64,000 nt of DNA from Rhizobium brockwellii (GCF_000769405.2 NZ_CP053439.1:310001-374000), one strand, 5' to 3'; positions 26,862 through 37,174 are shown, counted from the first letter of the stretch. Made by a program: numbers and translations. Notes: a model not told the origin generated them from the sequence alone.

Positions 26862-28177
26862 GCGAAGGCGAAAACCACCACCACGGCAAGAACGAGATCA
26901 TCATCGTCAAGAGACATGGCGGCGGTGATCACGATGGCGCCCATGGCGGTGCGTGGAAAATTGCCTATGCCGACTTCATGACGGCGATGATGGCGTTCTT
27001 CCTGGTCATGTGGCTGGTCAATGCCGCCAACGAGGAGACCAAGGCCTCGGTCGCGACCTATTTCAATCCGATCAAACTCTCCGACGAAAAGCCGACCGAG
27101 AAGGGTCTGAAGAAGCCCGTCGACAACGCCGAGGGCGAGGAGAAGCAGGAGAAGTCGAAACAGAAGGAAGAAAATCCGAACGACGGCAAGGCTGCTGCCG
27201 ATGGTGACGACCAGACATCGACATCAGGCGACCAAACCAATTATTCCGAGGCTGATTTCTTCGAAAATCCTTATTCGGTTCTGGCCGAGATCGCCCAGGA
27301 AGTCGGCCAGCAGGCCAATGTCAGCGCCAAGGGCGACGGCGGTGCCGCCGATTCCGGCCCGGCCACCGGCGCCGATGGCGGCGAGGCCTATCGTGATCCC
27401 TTCGATCCGGATTTCTGGACGAAACAGGTCGAGGTCACGACGGCCGGCAAGACGTTGCCGCCCGGCAAGAGCGACCAGCAGGCGGTCGAGAGCGAGACAA
27501 GCGAAATCGCCAAGGTCGAGGATATGAAGCCTATACCGCTGACCACCGATCAGAAGGCCGCCAAAGAAACGAAGGAAACCAAGGGCGCGGTCGAAGCCAA
27601 GGACGGCAAGGCGCCGGCCGGCAAGTCGAATGAGGACAAGAAGGCCGAAGCTCAGAAAGACGCCGATCATCAGAAGGATGCGGACAAGAGCGAGGCCGAT
27701 ACCGAGCAGCAGCAGAAGGAAGCAGAGCAACTGCAGGCGCAGATCGCCCAGCAGATCGGCGGTGTTGCAGGCAAGCTCGCCGAAGGTCTGACCGTGACGG
27801 CGTCCGAGGGCGGATTGCTGGTCAGCATCTCCGACCAGACCGACGATTCGATGTTCAATATCGGTTCTGCGGTTCCGCGCCAGGAGATGGTGCTGGCCAT
27901 GGAAAAAATCGGCGCGATCCTGAAGGCGAGGGGTGGTGCGGTCGCCGTCCGCGGCCACACGGACGGGCGTCAGTATAAGGGCACGCAAAACGAGAACTGG
28001 CGGCTTTCGATGGATCGCGCCCAGAGCGCCTACTACATGCTTGTGCGCGGCGGGCTCGACGAGAAACGTATCTCGCAGGTCTCCGGCTTCGCCGACCGTC
28101 GGCTGAAGCTGCCATCTGACCCGTTCAACGCGACCAACCGCCGGATCGAGATTCTGGTGCAGGCGGATCAAGGATAG
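26858..28177 (+). CDS. motB: Flagellar stator protein MotB
   Basis: MotB (439 aa) anchors the stator to peptidoglycan. Single membrane segment at about residues 36-55 with the proton-carrying Asp39 ([16 protein letters not shown]). A very long charged Lys/Glu/Asp-rich linker spans about 65-300, and the OmpA-like domain (about 310-435) has [14 protein letters not shown] and NRRIEILV. It is longer than enteric MotB (308 aa) because of the linker, as in other rhizobia, where MotB works with MotC. motC starts 4 bases after the stop. Confidence 0.97.
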   Translation: MSEGENHHHGKNEIIIVKRHGGGDHDGAHGGAWKIAYADFMTAMMAFFLVMWLVNAANEETKASVATYFNPIKLSDEKPTEKGLKKPVDNAEGEEKQEKSKQKEENPNDGKAAADGDDQTSTSGDQTNYSEADFFENPYSVLAEIAQEVGQQANVSAKGDGGAADSGPATGADGGEAYRDPFDPDFWTKQVEVTTAGKTLPPGKSDQQAVESETSEIAKVEDMKPIPLTTDQKAAKETKETKGAVEAKDGKAPAGKSNEDKKAEAQKDADHQKDADKSEADTEQQQKEAEQLQAQIAQQIGGVAGKLAEGLTVTASEGGLLVSISDQTDDSMFNIGSAVPRQEMVLAMEKIGAILKARGGAVAVRGHTDGRQYKGTQNENWRLSMDRAQSAYYMLVRGGLDEKRISQVSGFADRRLKLPSDPFNATNRRIEILVQADQG

Positions 28178-28181
28178 TCGA

Positions 28182-29477
28182 ATGGCGCGTCGGCAGCATC
28201 GCTACGTCGGATTTGTGGCCCTTGGCCTGGCGATGTTTTCGCCGGCCGCAGGCAACGCGCAGGATCCGGACGACCTCGCGCCGTACAAGATGCTGCGGTC
28301 GCTGCAATTCGTGCAGGATTCCGTCGTCAGCGGCGATCATTCGGCCGGCGAAATGCAGCGCTTCATGCTGGGTACGATCGACGAACGGCTGCGCACCGTC
28401 GATCCTTCGATCTTCGACGACGACCGCAATGTCGACGCAGCGCTGATCTATGCGATGAGCGGCGGCAATCCCCAGACGCTCGAATATCTGATAGGCCACG
28501 ACGTCAACGGCTATTTCGACAACCGCGTCACCGATGTATTGCGCAAATATCTGAGCGGCAAAGGGCTGCTCGTCGCCAAGACCCTGGAGGAGACGGCCAG
28601 GGAATATCGCGACAAGAAGATCGGCCCCTATCTTGCGCTGATCGGCGGCAACGTATTGATCGCGACGAAACCGACAGACGCGCTGGATCTCTATGACCAG
28701 GCGCGCCTTGCAGCACCCGGTACGATCGTCGAGGAGGCGGCATTGCGCCGCTCTGTCGCCATCTGCGTCGACAAGGGGATGCTTGATAAGGGAATGGCCT
28801 ATTCGCAGCGCTATGTCAGACGCTTCCTGCATTCGCCTTATGCCAGCCAGTTCGCCGATCTTTTCGTCACGCTCGTCGTCGGTCACGATCACGACGTGAA
28901 ACCGCAGGACGTCATCGATATCCTGTCCTTCATGGACGCTCCGCGCCAGCGCGAGGTCTATCTGCGCATCGCCCGCGCCGCCGCGATATCAGGCAAGCCG
29001 GAGCTGGCGCGCATGGCGGTCGGACGTGTGCAGTCGCTTGGCGCCGGCACCGACAATGCCTTCGGTCCGCTCGCGGATTTCTATGGCGGCATGGCCGGCC
29101 TTCCGACGGAGGATATCGACCGGGCGGCGAAGAATGTCAGCGGTATCGACGGCAATGCGCTTTCGCCGCGGGATCAGGCGCTGCAGGAGGCGGCGCGATC
29201 CGTTGCCGAGCAGATCCTGCGCGCTCCCGACCCGGCAAGCCTGACGCAAGCCTCGGATCCTAACACTGACCATCAAGAAATCACTTCTGAAAAGGCTGCA
29301 GCTATAGCTGCGCAACCGGGAGCGCCAGGCGCGCTTCCCGAGCCTGTTCCGGGAGGTGTGGCATCGACTGGCCAGGGCCAGGATACCGACCCCTCATTCA
29401 ACGCATTTGTGACGACCAATCGATCCAAGCTCGACGAGATCGACGGTCTTCTGGCGCAGGAAGGCAACGAACAATGA
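28182..29477 (+). CDS. motC: Periplasmic motility protein MotC
   Basis: MotC (431 aa) is a rhizobial periplasmic protein that binds the periplasmic part of MotB and is required for stator function; MotE assists it. A signal peptide covers about residues 1-28 (LGLAMFSPAAGNAQD). The rest is helical with no common domain, ending in a Pro/Ala-rich tail. AAGGA lies 8 bases before ATG 28182. The stop overlaps the fliK start by 4 bases. Confidence 0.95.
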   Translation: MARRQHRYVGFVALGLAMFSPAAGNAQDPDDLAPYKMLRSLQFVQDSVVSGDHSAGEMQRFMLGTIDERLRTVDPSIFDDDRNVDAALIYAMSGGNPQTLEYLIGHDVNGYFDNRVTDVLRKYLSGKGLLVAKTLEETAREYRDKKIGPYLALIGGNVLIATKPTDALDLYDQARLAAPGTIVEEAALRRSVAICVDKGMLDKGMAYSQRYVRRFLHSPYASQFADLFVTLVVGHDHDVKPQDVIDILSFMDAPRQREVYLRIARAAAISGKPELARMAVGRVQSLGAGTDNAFGPLADFYGGMAGLPTEDIDRAAKNVSGIDGNALSPRDQALQEAARSVAEQILRAPDPASLTQASDPNTDHQEITSEKAAAIAAQPGAPGALPEPVPGGVASTGQGQDTDPSFNAFVTTNRSKLDEIDGLLAQEGNEQ

Positions 29478-30898
29478 TGGATATGAGCGTCTCGGGCGGA
29501 GCCCCCGGTGCGGAGTCCGCCGCGATTGCGAAATCTGCGCGACCGGCCGGAAAAGACGATGCCGCCGGCCAAAGAAACGGCTTTTCCGACGCGCTTGCCA
29601 AGGCAAGCGGCAGTGCTGCCAATGACGATGCCGACGATGCGCAGCCGGATCAGGGCGTGGTTGCCGACGGAGGCGCTGAGAAAGTGGCGCGGACGATCCG
29701 CGGCCGCAGCAGCGCAAAGCCGTTGATCGATCTTGGCGACGCCGCGCTGAAGGCACAGGCGGAGGTGCAGCCGAAAACGATTGCCAGTGTTGAAAAGGCC
29801 GCGGCAAAGCCCGTAAAGGCTGAGATCAAAATGCCGGACGATCTCGCCTTCGGCAAGCTCGATCCGAAGGACAGTCCCGCAGGCGAGGTCGCTCCGGCAG
29901 CCAAGGGCGGCAAACACACCAAGGCCGATGCGCTGGAAACCGATACGGACAAAGCCAGCGACGATGATGACAGCGGCATTTCCGATGTTCTGGGTCTGCT
30001 GAAGCAGGAGCCCGCCGACGGGGCCGTGACTTTGCCGGCGGCCACCGCGCATCACGTGTCCGCCAAGGTCGACGAGGCTGGAGCGGCCGACAAGAAACTC
30101 GACGCCAAGGCGGGCGGCCATGCGTCCGACGCTCTTGCCGCCGTCAGCGGCAACGTCGAGAGCGGCAAGGCGGATAATATCAAGGTCCCCGGATCGGAAG
30201 CTGCCGAAGCCACTGATGGCAAGACATTCAGGATCAGCCGCGCAGATGGCCGCGGCGTGTCGATGGATGTCTACATCGGCGCCGATCAGGCCGGTCCGAA
30301 AGATAGCTCGAAGAAGGCCGATGTCGAAAACGTTTCGGTGCTCGAATCGCGTCGCTATATCGGCCTGATGCAGAATTCGAATTCCGCTGCGGTTACCGCC
30401 GCTCTCTCCGGCGATTCCGAATGGGCGCGCGCCATGGAGCCGAGCTCGGCTCTCTCCAACGCGGCGGAATGGACGAGCACCGGCAAGGTGGTCAATACGT
30501 TGAAGATCCAGATGAACCCGCTCGATCTCGGCCTGGTGACGGCGACCATGCGCCTGTCCGGCGACGCCCTGAACGTCGACCTTAAGGTCGAAACAGGGGC
30601 GGCCTATCGTCAAATGAAGGAAGATCACGGCAAGATTCTCGAAGCTCTGCGCAGCCAGGGCTACGCGGTCGAAAACGTCACCATCAGCATGGCGCCGGTC
30701 GAGCGTCCTGACGCTGGCAACCAGGGCCAGGCCTCCCAACAGCAATCGCCTCCCCAGCAGGGGCAGGGCGGCGAGGCGCGCGAGCGCCACAATCAGACGG
30801 CACAGCGGACGGACGGAGGCTTCAATGGTGCAGGCGAGACTGGTATTGAAGACGCTCGCACTGGCGGCGGCAGCGGCACTGGCGGCGTTTACCTCTGA
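29474..30898 (+). CDS. fliK: Hook-length control protein FliK (formerly MotD)
   Basis: 474 aa. The first 320 residues are low complexity (Ala, Asp, Lys, Gly), acting as the ruler part, and the C-terminal Flg_hook domain at about 330-420 shows LKIQMNPLDLGLVTATMRLSGDALNVDLKVE and EALRSQGYAVENVTISM. In S. meliloti the gene first named motD was shown to be fliK. A Gln-rich tail follows. The last 74 bases overlap the start of the transglycosylase gene in another frame. Confidence 0.93.
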   Translation: MMDMSVSGGAPGAESAAIAKSARPAGKDDAAGQRNGFSDALAKASGSAANDDADDAQPDQGVVADGGAEKVARTIRGRSSAKPLIDLGDAALKAQAEVQPKTIASVEKAAAKPVKAEIKMPDDLAFGKLDPKDSPAGEVAPAAKGGKHTKADALETDTDKASDDDDSGISDVLGLLKQEPADGAVTLPAATAHHVSAKVDEAGAADKKLDAKAGGHASDALAAVSGNVESGKADNIKVPGSEAAEATDGKTFRISRADGRGVSMDVYIGADQAGPKDSSKKADVENVSVLESRRYIGLMQNSNSAAVTAALSGDSEWARAMEPSSALSNAAEWTSTGKVVNTLKIQMNPLDLGLVTATMRLSGDALNVDLKVETGAAYRQMKEDHGKILEALRSQGYAVENVTISMAPVERPDAGNQGQASQQQSPPQQGQGGEARERHNQTAQRTDGGFNGAGETGIEDARTGGGSGTGGVYL

Positions 30899-31403
30899 GG
30901 CGGTTGCCTCCACCGGCGCCTGCGAACGCGAAATCCAGTCGGCAGCGGCCAAATACGGCATCCCGGAAGGCATCCTCTATTCGGTTGGTCTGACGGAAAC
31001 CGGCCGCAAGGGCTCACTCTATCCCTATGCCATGAACGTCGAAGGCAAGGCGATCTTTCCGCCCTCGGAGCAGGACGCGATGCGGCAGTTCGATGTCGCC
31101 CGCAACAGCGGCGCCAAGCTCATCGACATTGGCTGCATGCAGATCAACCATTATTATCACGGCGAAAACTTCGGCTCCGCCGAGGAGATGTTCGACCCGC
31201 ATCGGAACGTGGAGTATGCTGCAAAATTCCTCCGCAACCTGCATGAGCGTCACGAGACGTGGACGATGGCGGTAGCGAGATACCACGCCGGACCCAACAA
31301 CAATCCGGCACAAAAGCAATATGTCTGCCGCGTCATCGCCAATCTGGTCGCCACGGGCTACGGCAAGTGGACTCCTAATGCGAGTAACTTTTGTCAAAAT
31401 TGA
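30825..31403 (+). CDS. Lytic transglycosylase of the flagellar cluster
   Basis: 192 aa, signal peptide about 1-28, then an SLT-type lytic transglycosylase domain. The likely catalytic Glu58 sits in SVGLTETG; the family motifs GCMQINHYYHG and AVARYHAGPN follow. CGGAGG precedes ATG 30825. It starts inside fliK (74-base overlap), an unusually deep overlap that implies coupling. FlgJ in this cluster lacks a muramidase domain, so this enzyme probably opens peptidoglycan for the rod, like SltF of Rhodobacter; that role is inferred. Confidence 0.88.
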   Translation: MVQARLVLKTLALAAAAALAAFTSEAVASTGACEREIQSAAAKYGIPEGILYSVGLTETGRKGSLYPYAMNVEGKAIFPPSEQDAMRQFDVARNSGAKLIDIGCMQINHYYHGENFGSAEEMFDPHRNVEYAAKFLRNLHERHETWTMAVARYHAGPNNNPAQKQYVCRVIANLVATGYGKWTPNASNFCQN

Positions 31404-31427
31404 TTCAACTAAAGATAGAAGAGCCGT

Positions 31428-31451
31428 ATTGTGACGAAACTGTGTCGCAAT
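31428..31451. promoter_or_regulatory. Inverted repeat upstream of rem
   Basis: ATTGTGAC (31428-31435) and GTCGCAAT (31444-31451), one mismatch, 8-base spacer, in the 280-base region before rem. The size suits a dimeric regulator; VisN/VisR are known to control rem in S. meliloti but no site is assigned here. Confidence 0.35.
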
Positions 31452-31683
31452 GTGGCAGGAATCCGGCATGAATCCCCTACGCAAGTCATATTTAACCAAT
31501 CGTTAACTTTTCCACGAAATTTTGGTGCGCATAATCAGGCGTACCCACTAGATATAGATCAAATCGCTACCCGGATCTTAATCAATTATTAGTTTCTGCC
31601 ATTAACTTTAACGAGTTGTCGCCGATTCGTGCGATTCGTACCCATAGATCATCGAAGTGCCACACTGATTCGGAGGCGGACGA

Positions 31684-32355
31684 ATGATCGTAGTGGTTGA
31701 TGAGCGTGAGCTCGTGAAAGATGGATACACATCTCTGTTCGGTCGTGAGGGCATTCCCTCCACCGGCTTTGATCCAGCGGAATTCGGCGAGTGGGTACAG
31801 ACCGCCGCCGATTCCGATATAGCTGCAGTCGAGGCCTTTCTGATCGGTCAGGGCCAGCGCAACTTCGAACTGCCCCGGGCGATCCGGGATCGGTCGATGG
31901 CGCCGGTAATTGCGGTCAGCGATCAGCACTCGCTCGAAAACACCCTTGCGCTGTTCGACTGCGGCGTCGACGACGTGGTGCGCAAACCGGTGCACCCCCG
32001 CGAAATCCTCGCAAGAGCGGCTGCGATCCGGCGCCGGCTGAAGGCGATCACCAATTACACCGAGATCGGCGGGATCCGCGTCTTCTCGGATGGCCGCGAC
32101 CCCGAGATCAACGGTGAAGTCTTCGCACTTCCAAGGCGCGAGCGCCGCATCCTCGAATATTTGATCGCCAATCGCGGTCGCCGGGTCACCAAGACCCAGA
32201 TCTTCAATGCCATCTACGGCATCTTCGATGAAGAGGTCGAGGAGAACGTCGTCGAAAGCCACATCTCGAAGCTGCGCAAAAAGCTGCGCAAAAAGCTCGG
32301 TGTCGACCCGGTCGATTCCAAGCGCTTCCTTGGCTACTGCATCGATTGGGCCTGA
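31684..32355 (+). CDS. rem: Rem, OmpR-like regulator of flagellar genes
   Basis: Rem (223 aa) is the mid-level activator of flagellar operons in S. meliloti, expressed under VisN/VisR control during growth. The N-terminal half has a receiver fold, but where the phosphorylated Asp should be, the sequence is IAAVEAFLI (residues 46-54), with no Asp; Asp6 and Lys near residue 105 (VVRKPV) remain. The C-terminal winged helix (about 125-223) is intact: [42 protein letters not shown]. So it probably works without phosphorylation. CGGAGG lies 7 bases before ATG 31684. Confidence 0.94.
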   Translation: MIVVVDERELVKDGYTSLFGREGIPSTGFDPAEFGEWVQTAADSDIAAVEAFLIGQGQRNFELPRAIRDRSMAPVIAVSDQHSLENTLALFDCGVDDVVRKPVHPREILARAAAIRRRLKAITNYTEIGGIRVFSDGRDPEINGEVFALPRRERRILEYLIANRGRRVTKTQIFNAIYGIFDEEVEENVVESHISKLRKKLRKKLGVDPVDSKRFLGYCIDWA

Positions 32356-32481
32356 TTTTCTCGGCCGGGCGGCGGCGCCCGGCTGAACCGCATTAAGCGG
32401 CCTCGCAGCTCGAATGACAGACAGCTTCACGCAAGGCCCGACAAATACTCTCGTGCATAACAGGTAAAACGAGGTTTTCAG

Positions 32482-33789
32482 ATGAGCATTTTCGGCAGCA
32501 TGAAGACGGCAGTATCGGGGATGAACGCTCAGGCCAACCGCTTGAGCACGGTCGCCGACAATATCGCCAACGTTAACACCACCGGTTACAAGTCCGTGTC
32601 GACGAGCTTCTCATCGCTGGTTCTGCCCTCCTCGGGCGGCAATTACAATTCCGGCGGCGTTCAGTCCTCGGTCCGCCAGTCTGTCTCCGACCAGGGCGAT
32701 ATTTCCTACACCACCTCGGGCACCGATCTTGCGATCTCGGGCGATGGCTTCTTCATCGTTCAGGGGGCTGACGGCACGCCGGTTCTGACCCGCGCCGGTG
32801 ACTTCACCAAGGACGACGAAGGCAATCTCGTCAATGCCGCCGGCTTCATGCTGATGGGCTATTCCTACGACGCCGGCTCTCCTGCTGTTGTCGTCAACGG
32901 CTTCGATGGCCTCGTTCCTGTCAACGTCAACCAGGAAGGGCTGACCGCCATCGCCTCGACCTCAGGGGTCTTCAAGGGCAATCTCGATTCTGGCGCCAAC
33001 ATCGCCCCGGTCGCTCCTGCGACGCTGCCGAGCGCCAACGCCGCCACCACGACGGCTGATACCAAGAAGTTCTCGATGGTCGCCTACGACACGCTCGGCA
33101 ACAAGGTGATGTACGATTTCTACTTCACCAAGACCTCGGTCGCGGCGACGCCGCCGCCGGCACCTCCCGCCGTTAACAGCAGCTGGCAAGTTGCGATCTT
33201 CCGCAACGCCAATGCGGCAACGGGCGGCACGAGCTCCTTTCCATACAGCGCTGGCGGCGCCGTTGGCACAACCACGCTCGATTTCGACGCCACCGGCAAA
33301 ATAACCAATTCGACGGGCTCTGTTAACATCGCCGATACGGTGACCGGTCAGACCATCAAAATGGATCTCTCCGGCTTCACGCAGCTCGGCGCCGCCTTTG
33401 CCGGCACGGGTACGCCGAACGGCCAGGCTGCAAGCCCGGTCAAGGACGTCACAATTGATGGCGACGGCATCGTCTACGCCAAGTACGAGGATGGCACGAA
33501 CAAGCCGCTCTACCGTATCCCGCTCGCCAACGTCGCCAGCCCGGACAAGCTGACGCTCCAGAGCGGCAACGTCTACAGCGCCAACGGTCAGTCCGGCGTC
33601 ACCGTCACCGGCTTCCCGCAGACCAACGGTCTTGGCACGATCAAGTCAGGCGCCCTCGAAGGCTCGAACGTCGACCTCGCCGGCGAACTGACCGAGATGA
33701 TCGAATCGCAGCGCAGCTATACCGCCAATTCCAAGGTCTTCCAGACGGGGTCCGACATTATGGACGTTCTCGTCAACCTCAAGAGATAA
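32482..33789 (+). CDS. flgE: Flagellar hook protein FlgE
   Basis: FlgE (435 aa) forms the hook. N-terminal MSIFGSMKTAVSGMNAQANRLSTVADNIANVNTTGYKS and C-terminal GALEGSNVDLAGELTEMIESQRSYTANSKVFQ are the axial-protein signatures; the middle carries a Pro-rich stretch near residue 230. It opens the operon flgE-flgK-flgL-flaF-flbT-flgD-fliQ, 19 bases before flgK. Confidence 0.96.
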   Translation: MSIFGSMKTAVSGMNAQANRLSTVADNIANVNTTGYKSVSTSFSSLVLPSSGGNYNSGGVQSSVRQSVSDQGDISYTTSGTDLAISGDGFFIVQGADGTPVLTRAGDFTKDDEGNLVNAAGFMLMGYSYDAGSPAVVVNGFDGLVPVNVNQEGLTAIASTSGVFKGNLDSGANIAPVAPATLPSANAATTTADTKKFSMVAYDTLGNKVMYDFYFTKTSVAATPPPAPPAVNSSWQVAIFRNANAATGGTSSFPYSAGGAVGTTTLDFDATGKITNSTGSVNIADTVTGQTIKMDLSGFTQLGAAFAGTGTPNGQAASPVKDVTIDGDGIVYAKYEDGTNKPLYRIPLANVASPDKLTLQSGNVYSANGQSGVTVTGFPQTNGLGTIKSGALEGSNVDLAGELTEMIESQRSYTANSKVFQTGSDIMDVLVNLKR

Positions 33790-33808
33790 GCAAGGTACCG
33801 GGTAAGCC

Positions 33809-35296
33809 ATGTCGCTCACGTCAGCACTTAATACCGCGCAGAACATATTCAACAATACGGGCACTCAGAGCAGTGTCGTATCGAACAATATTTCGAATGC
33901 CGGCAACAAAGATTACGTGCGCCGGCAGGCGATGCTCACCACGTCCTTGAACGGCGCGCAGGTTGTCAAGATCGACCGGGCGCAGGAAGATGCGCTGCTG
34001 CGCCAATATCTGAAGACATCCTCTCAAGACAGCGCCCAGCAGGCGCTGCTCGGCGGTCTCGAGGACCTCAAGTCGATCGTGGGTGGCAACGACTACGAAA
34101 CGTCGCCATCCACCTATCTCGGCGTTTTCCAGCAGAAGCTTCAGGCCTTCCGCACGACGCCTGGCAGCACCGTCGCCGCCCAGGGGGCCATCACCGCCGC
34201 CCAGGACGTCGCCAACTCGCTGAACAATGCCTCGCAATCCGTTCAGGACGTCCGCGCCACCGCCGACAAGCAGATCGCCACCGACGTCGATAAGCTGAAT
34301 ACGCTTCTCAGCGACTTCGAGAAGGCCAACAACGCGGTGAAGACCGCCACGGCCTCGGGTGCGGATGCATCCGGCGCCCTCGACGAGCGTGAGAAGGCTC
34401 TCAAGCAGATTTCGCAGATCGTCGGCGTCAACACGACGACGCGCGACAATAACGACATGGTGCTGAGCACGTCTGACGGGACGATCCTCTTCGAGACGGT
34501 CCCGCGCAAGGTGACATTCAAGTCTCAAGACGTCTATACCGCGACCATCACCGGCAATTCGGTCTATGTTGACGGTGTGGCACTTCCGCGCGGCAGCGGG
34601 TCGACGACGACGGGGCAGGGGAGCCTTCAGTCGCTCCTGCAGGTCCGTGACGAGATCGCTCCCAACTTCCAGAAGCAGCTCGATGAAATCGCCCGCGGCT
34701 TGGTCTCGCTCTTCAAGGAGCAGAGCACGTCGGGCACGCCGGCCTATGTGCCCGGTCTCTTCACCTGGAGCGGCGGCACGGTCGATACAGGCAGCGCTGC
34801 GGTTGCCGGCATGGCGTCGACCATCAGCGTCAGCAGCACCGTTATCACCTCGCAGGGCGGCGATCCGATGCGCTTGCGCGATGGCGGTGTCAACGCCAAC
34901 GGCGTCGTCAACAATCCTACCCACCTCAGCGGCTATACGACAGACCTCGATCGTCTCTATACCGCCTTGGGCTCCGACATCGATTTCGATCCGGCGGCGG
35001 GACCGGCGGTCGGCTTCGACGCTACGACCGGCATCGATTCGAACGTCAGCATCATGGAATACGCCACGAATTCCCTCGGCTGGCTCGAGCAGTACCGCAG
35101 CAACGCGACGACGGCGGCGGAAAACACCTCGGCGGCGCTGTCGCGCTCCGACGAAGCCTATTCCAACGAGACCGGCGTCAATCTCGACGAGGAGCTGACG
35201 CTGCTCCTCGACATAGAGCAGTCCTACAAGGCGGCGACCAAGATCCTGAACGCCGTTGACGAAATGTTGAAGTCATTGCTGGATATTGCGAGTTAA
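33809..35296 (+). CDS. flgK: Hook-filament junction protein FlgK (HAP1)
   Basis: FlgK (495 aa), first hook-associated protein. N-terminal SALNTAQNIFNNTGTQSSVVSNNISNAGNKDYVRR and C-terminal NETGVNLDEELTLLLDIEQSYKAATKILNAVDEMLKSLLDI are typical. The region between has the flagellin-like helices and surface domains. flgL begins 3 bases after the stop. Confidence 0.94.
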   Translation: MSLTSALNTAQNIFNNTGTQSSVVSNNISNAGNKDYVRRQAMLTTSLNGAQVVKIDRAQEDALLRQYLKTSSQDSAQQALLGGLEDLKSIVGGNDYETSPSTYLGVFQQKLQAFRTTPGSTVAAQGAITAAQDVANSLNNASQSVQDVRATADKQIATDVDKLNTLLSDFEKANNAVKTATASGADASGALDEREKALKQISQIVGVNTTTRDNNDMVLSTSDGTILFETVPRKVTFKSQDVYTATITGNSVYVDGVALPRGSGSTTTGQGSLQSLLQVRDEIAPNFQKQLDEIARGLVSLFKEQSTSGTPAYVPGLFTWSGGTVDTGSAAVAGMASTISVSSTVITSQGGDPMRLRDGGVNANGVVNNPTHLSGYTTDLDRLYTALGSDIDFDPAAGPAVGFDATTGIDSNVSIMEYATNSLGWLEQYRSNATTAAENTSAALSRSDEAYSNETGVNLDEELTLLLDIEQSYKAATKILNAVDEMLKSLLDIAS

Positions 35297-35299
35297 GCC

Positions 35300-36346
35300 A
35301 TGAAGAGCTCATTTATTTCAAGTTCGGCCATTCAGAACGCGATGCGGTTGACGATCCGTCAGGCGCAGAACCAGATGACGAAGGCAACGATGGAAGCGAC
35401 GACGGGAGTCTATGCGGATATCGGTATCTCGCTCGGCGGCAATGCCGCGAGGAGCGTCGATTTCAGCCGCGAGGTCGACAGGATAGACTCGATCAAATCA
35501 AGCAATTCGCTCGTCACCGCACGCATGGAATCCTCGCAGCTCGGCCTTTCCAAGATGAAGGACGTCGGCGACGGCCTCGTTTCGAAGCTGACGGCGCTCC
35601 AGGGCAGCCACGATCCCGGCAGCATCACCGTCGCCATCCAGTCGGCGACCAGCGCCCTGTCCACGATGATGGACACGGCCAATACCATGGTAAACGGCGA
35701 ATATCTGTTCTCGGGCATCAACACCGATGTGCAACCGTTGACCGACAAGACGACCGCGACGAGCGCAGCCATTGTCACGCAGTTGAACACCTATGCAACG
35801 GGCCTCGGCAAGGCGGTCAGTGATCTCACCGGCGCCGAAATGAGCACCTTCATCACCACGACGGTAGAGCCGATGTTCAGCCAGGCTGCCTGGACCGATC
35901 CGACGACCGGCTGGTCACAGGCATCGAGCCAGAACATGACGAGCCGCATCAGCAACTCGGAAGTGATCGAATCCTCGACCAATGCCAATTCCGAGGGCAT
36001 GCGTTACTTCGCGCTCGCCTCGGTGATGACCTCGGCGCTGTTGGGCCAGGGTCTCAGCAGCGATGCGATGAGCACGGTGTCCAAGCAGGCGATCAGCTAT
36101 ACGACAAAGGCTACCAGCGGCCTCGTGACGCAGGCAAGCCAGCTCGGCCTTTCGCAGGAGCGCGTCAAGAAGTCCAATGACGCCCTCGACGCCCAGTCGA
36201 ACATCATCAAGAACAAGCTCGTCGATCTCCAGGGGGTCGATCCTTACGAAGCCTCGACCCTGGTCAAGACTTTGGAAACGCAGCTTGAAACCGCTTACAC
36301 GATCGTCTCGAAGATCCAGCAGTTGAGTCTCGTAAACTACCTTTGA
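35300..36346 (+). CDS. flgL: Hook-filament junction protein FlgL (HAP3)
   Basis: FlgL (348 aa), flagellin-like: N-terminal MRLTIRQAQNQMTKATMEATTGVY and C-terminal VDPYEASTLVKTLETQLETAYTIVSKIQQLSLVNYL. It joins FlgK to the filament. Translation is probably coupled to flgK given the 3-base gap. The next gene, flaF, is 34 bases downstream. Confidence 0.93.
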   Translation: MKSSFISSSAIQNAMRLTIRQAQNQMTKATMEATTGVYADIGISLGGNAARSVDFSREVDRIDSIKSSNSLVTARMESSQLGLSKMKDVGDGLVSKLTALQGSHDPGSITVAIQSATSALSTMMDTANTMVNGEYLFSGINTDVQPLTDKTTATSAAIVTQLNTYATGLGKAVSDLTGAEMSTFITTTVEPMFSQAAWTDPTTGWSQASSQNMTSRISNSEVIESSTNANSEGMRYFALASVMTSALLGQGLSSDAMSTVSKQAISYTTKATSGLVTQASQLGLSQERVKKSNDALDAQSNIIKNKLVDLQGVDPYEASTLVKTLETQLETAYTIVSKIQQLSLVNYL

Positions 36347-36380
36347 TGATCAAAGGCGCGCGATAAAGAAGGATGCATGA

Positions 36381-36728
36381 ATGTATCAGTTCTCATATGC
36401 CGAAGTCATGCAGGACTCGGTGGCCGACGCGAAAGAGCGGGAATGGCAGGTTCTTGACCGGTCCATAGACCTGCTGGCGGCGGCGCGCGAAAAGGAAAAA
36501 TACGGCCGGGAAGCCATTGAAGCCCTGTTTTATACCCGCCGGGTGTGGATCAGCTTCATCGAGGATCTCAAACATCCCGACAACCAGCTGGAGATCGGGC
36601 TCAGGGCCAACCTCATCTCGATCGCGATCTGGATATTGAAGGAATGCGACAGGATCAGAAGACGTCAGTCTAATAACTACCAGGGCATCATCGACGTTAC
36701 CACCATCATCAGGGATGGACTTAAATGA
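36381..36728 (+). CDS. flaF: Flagellin biosynthesis regulator FlaF
   Basis: FlaF (115 aa), helical and acidic. In alphaproteobacteria FlaF is needed for flagellin production and acts together with FlbT, possibly as a flagellin chaperone. Family motifs: [19 protein letters not shown] and [23 protein letters not shown] precedes ATG 36381. The stop overlaps the flbT start in ATGA. Confidence 0.93.
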   Translation: MYQFSYAEVMQDSVADAKEREWQVLDRSIDLLAAAREKEKYGREAIEALFYTRRVWISFIEDLKHPDNQLEIGLRANLISIAIWILKECDRIRRRQSNNYQGIIDVTTIIRDGLK

Positions 36729-37174
36729 AAAGTACACTTCGCATTTCTCTGAAAGCCGGAGAAAGAATCTTCATCAACGGCGCCGTCCTACGCGTCGACC
36801 GCAAGGTCGCGCTGGAATTCCTGAATGATGTGACGTTCCTTCTCGAAAACCACGTCCTCCAGCCGGAGGGTGCCACGACGCCGCTGCGTCAGCTCTATTT
36901 CATTGCGCAGATGATCTTGATCAACCCTGAGGGCAAGGACCACTCGACGGCGTTGTTCCGCAAGTCGATCACCATGCTGCTCTCCTGCTTCAAGAACGAG
37001 GAGATCCTCGCAGAACTGAAGCGCATCGATGCGCTCGTCTCGACGGGCCGCGCCTTCGATGCGTTGAAGGCGATCCGCGGCCTCTACGCGATCGAAGACA
37101 ATATCCTCAACAACCACGAAATGCCGCCGACGATGGTCGAGCAGATTCGCAGGGAGATTGCACCATGGCGGTAG
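36725..37174 (+). CDS. flbT: Flagellin mRNA regulator FlbT
   Basis: FlbT (149 aa) is the post-transcriptional flagellin regulator; in Caulobacter it binds the 5' leader of flagellin mRNA. Motifs: [40 protein letters not shown] and [17 protein letters not shown]. It overlaps flaF by 4 bases and flgD by 10 bases. The conserved flaB and flaC leaders in this window are natural candidate targets. Confidence 0.94.
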   Translation: MKSTLRISLKAGERIFINGAVLRVDRKVALEFLNDVTFLLENHVLQPEGATTPLRQLYFIAQMILINPEGKDHSTALFRKSITMLLSCFKNEEILAELKRIDALVSTGRAFDALKAIRGLYAIEDNILNNHEMPPTMVEQIRREIAPWR

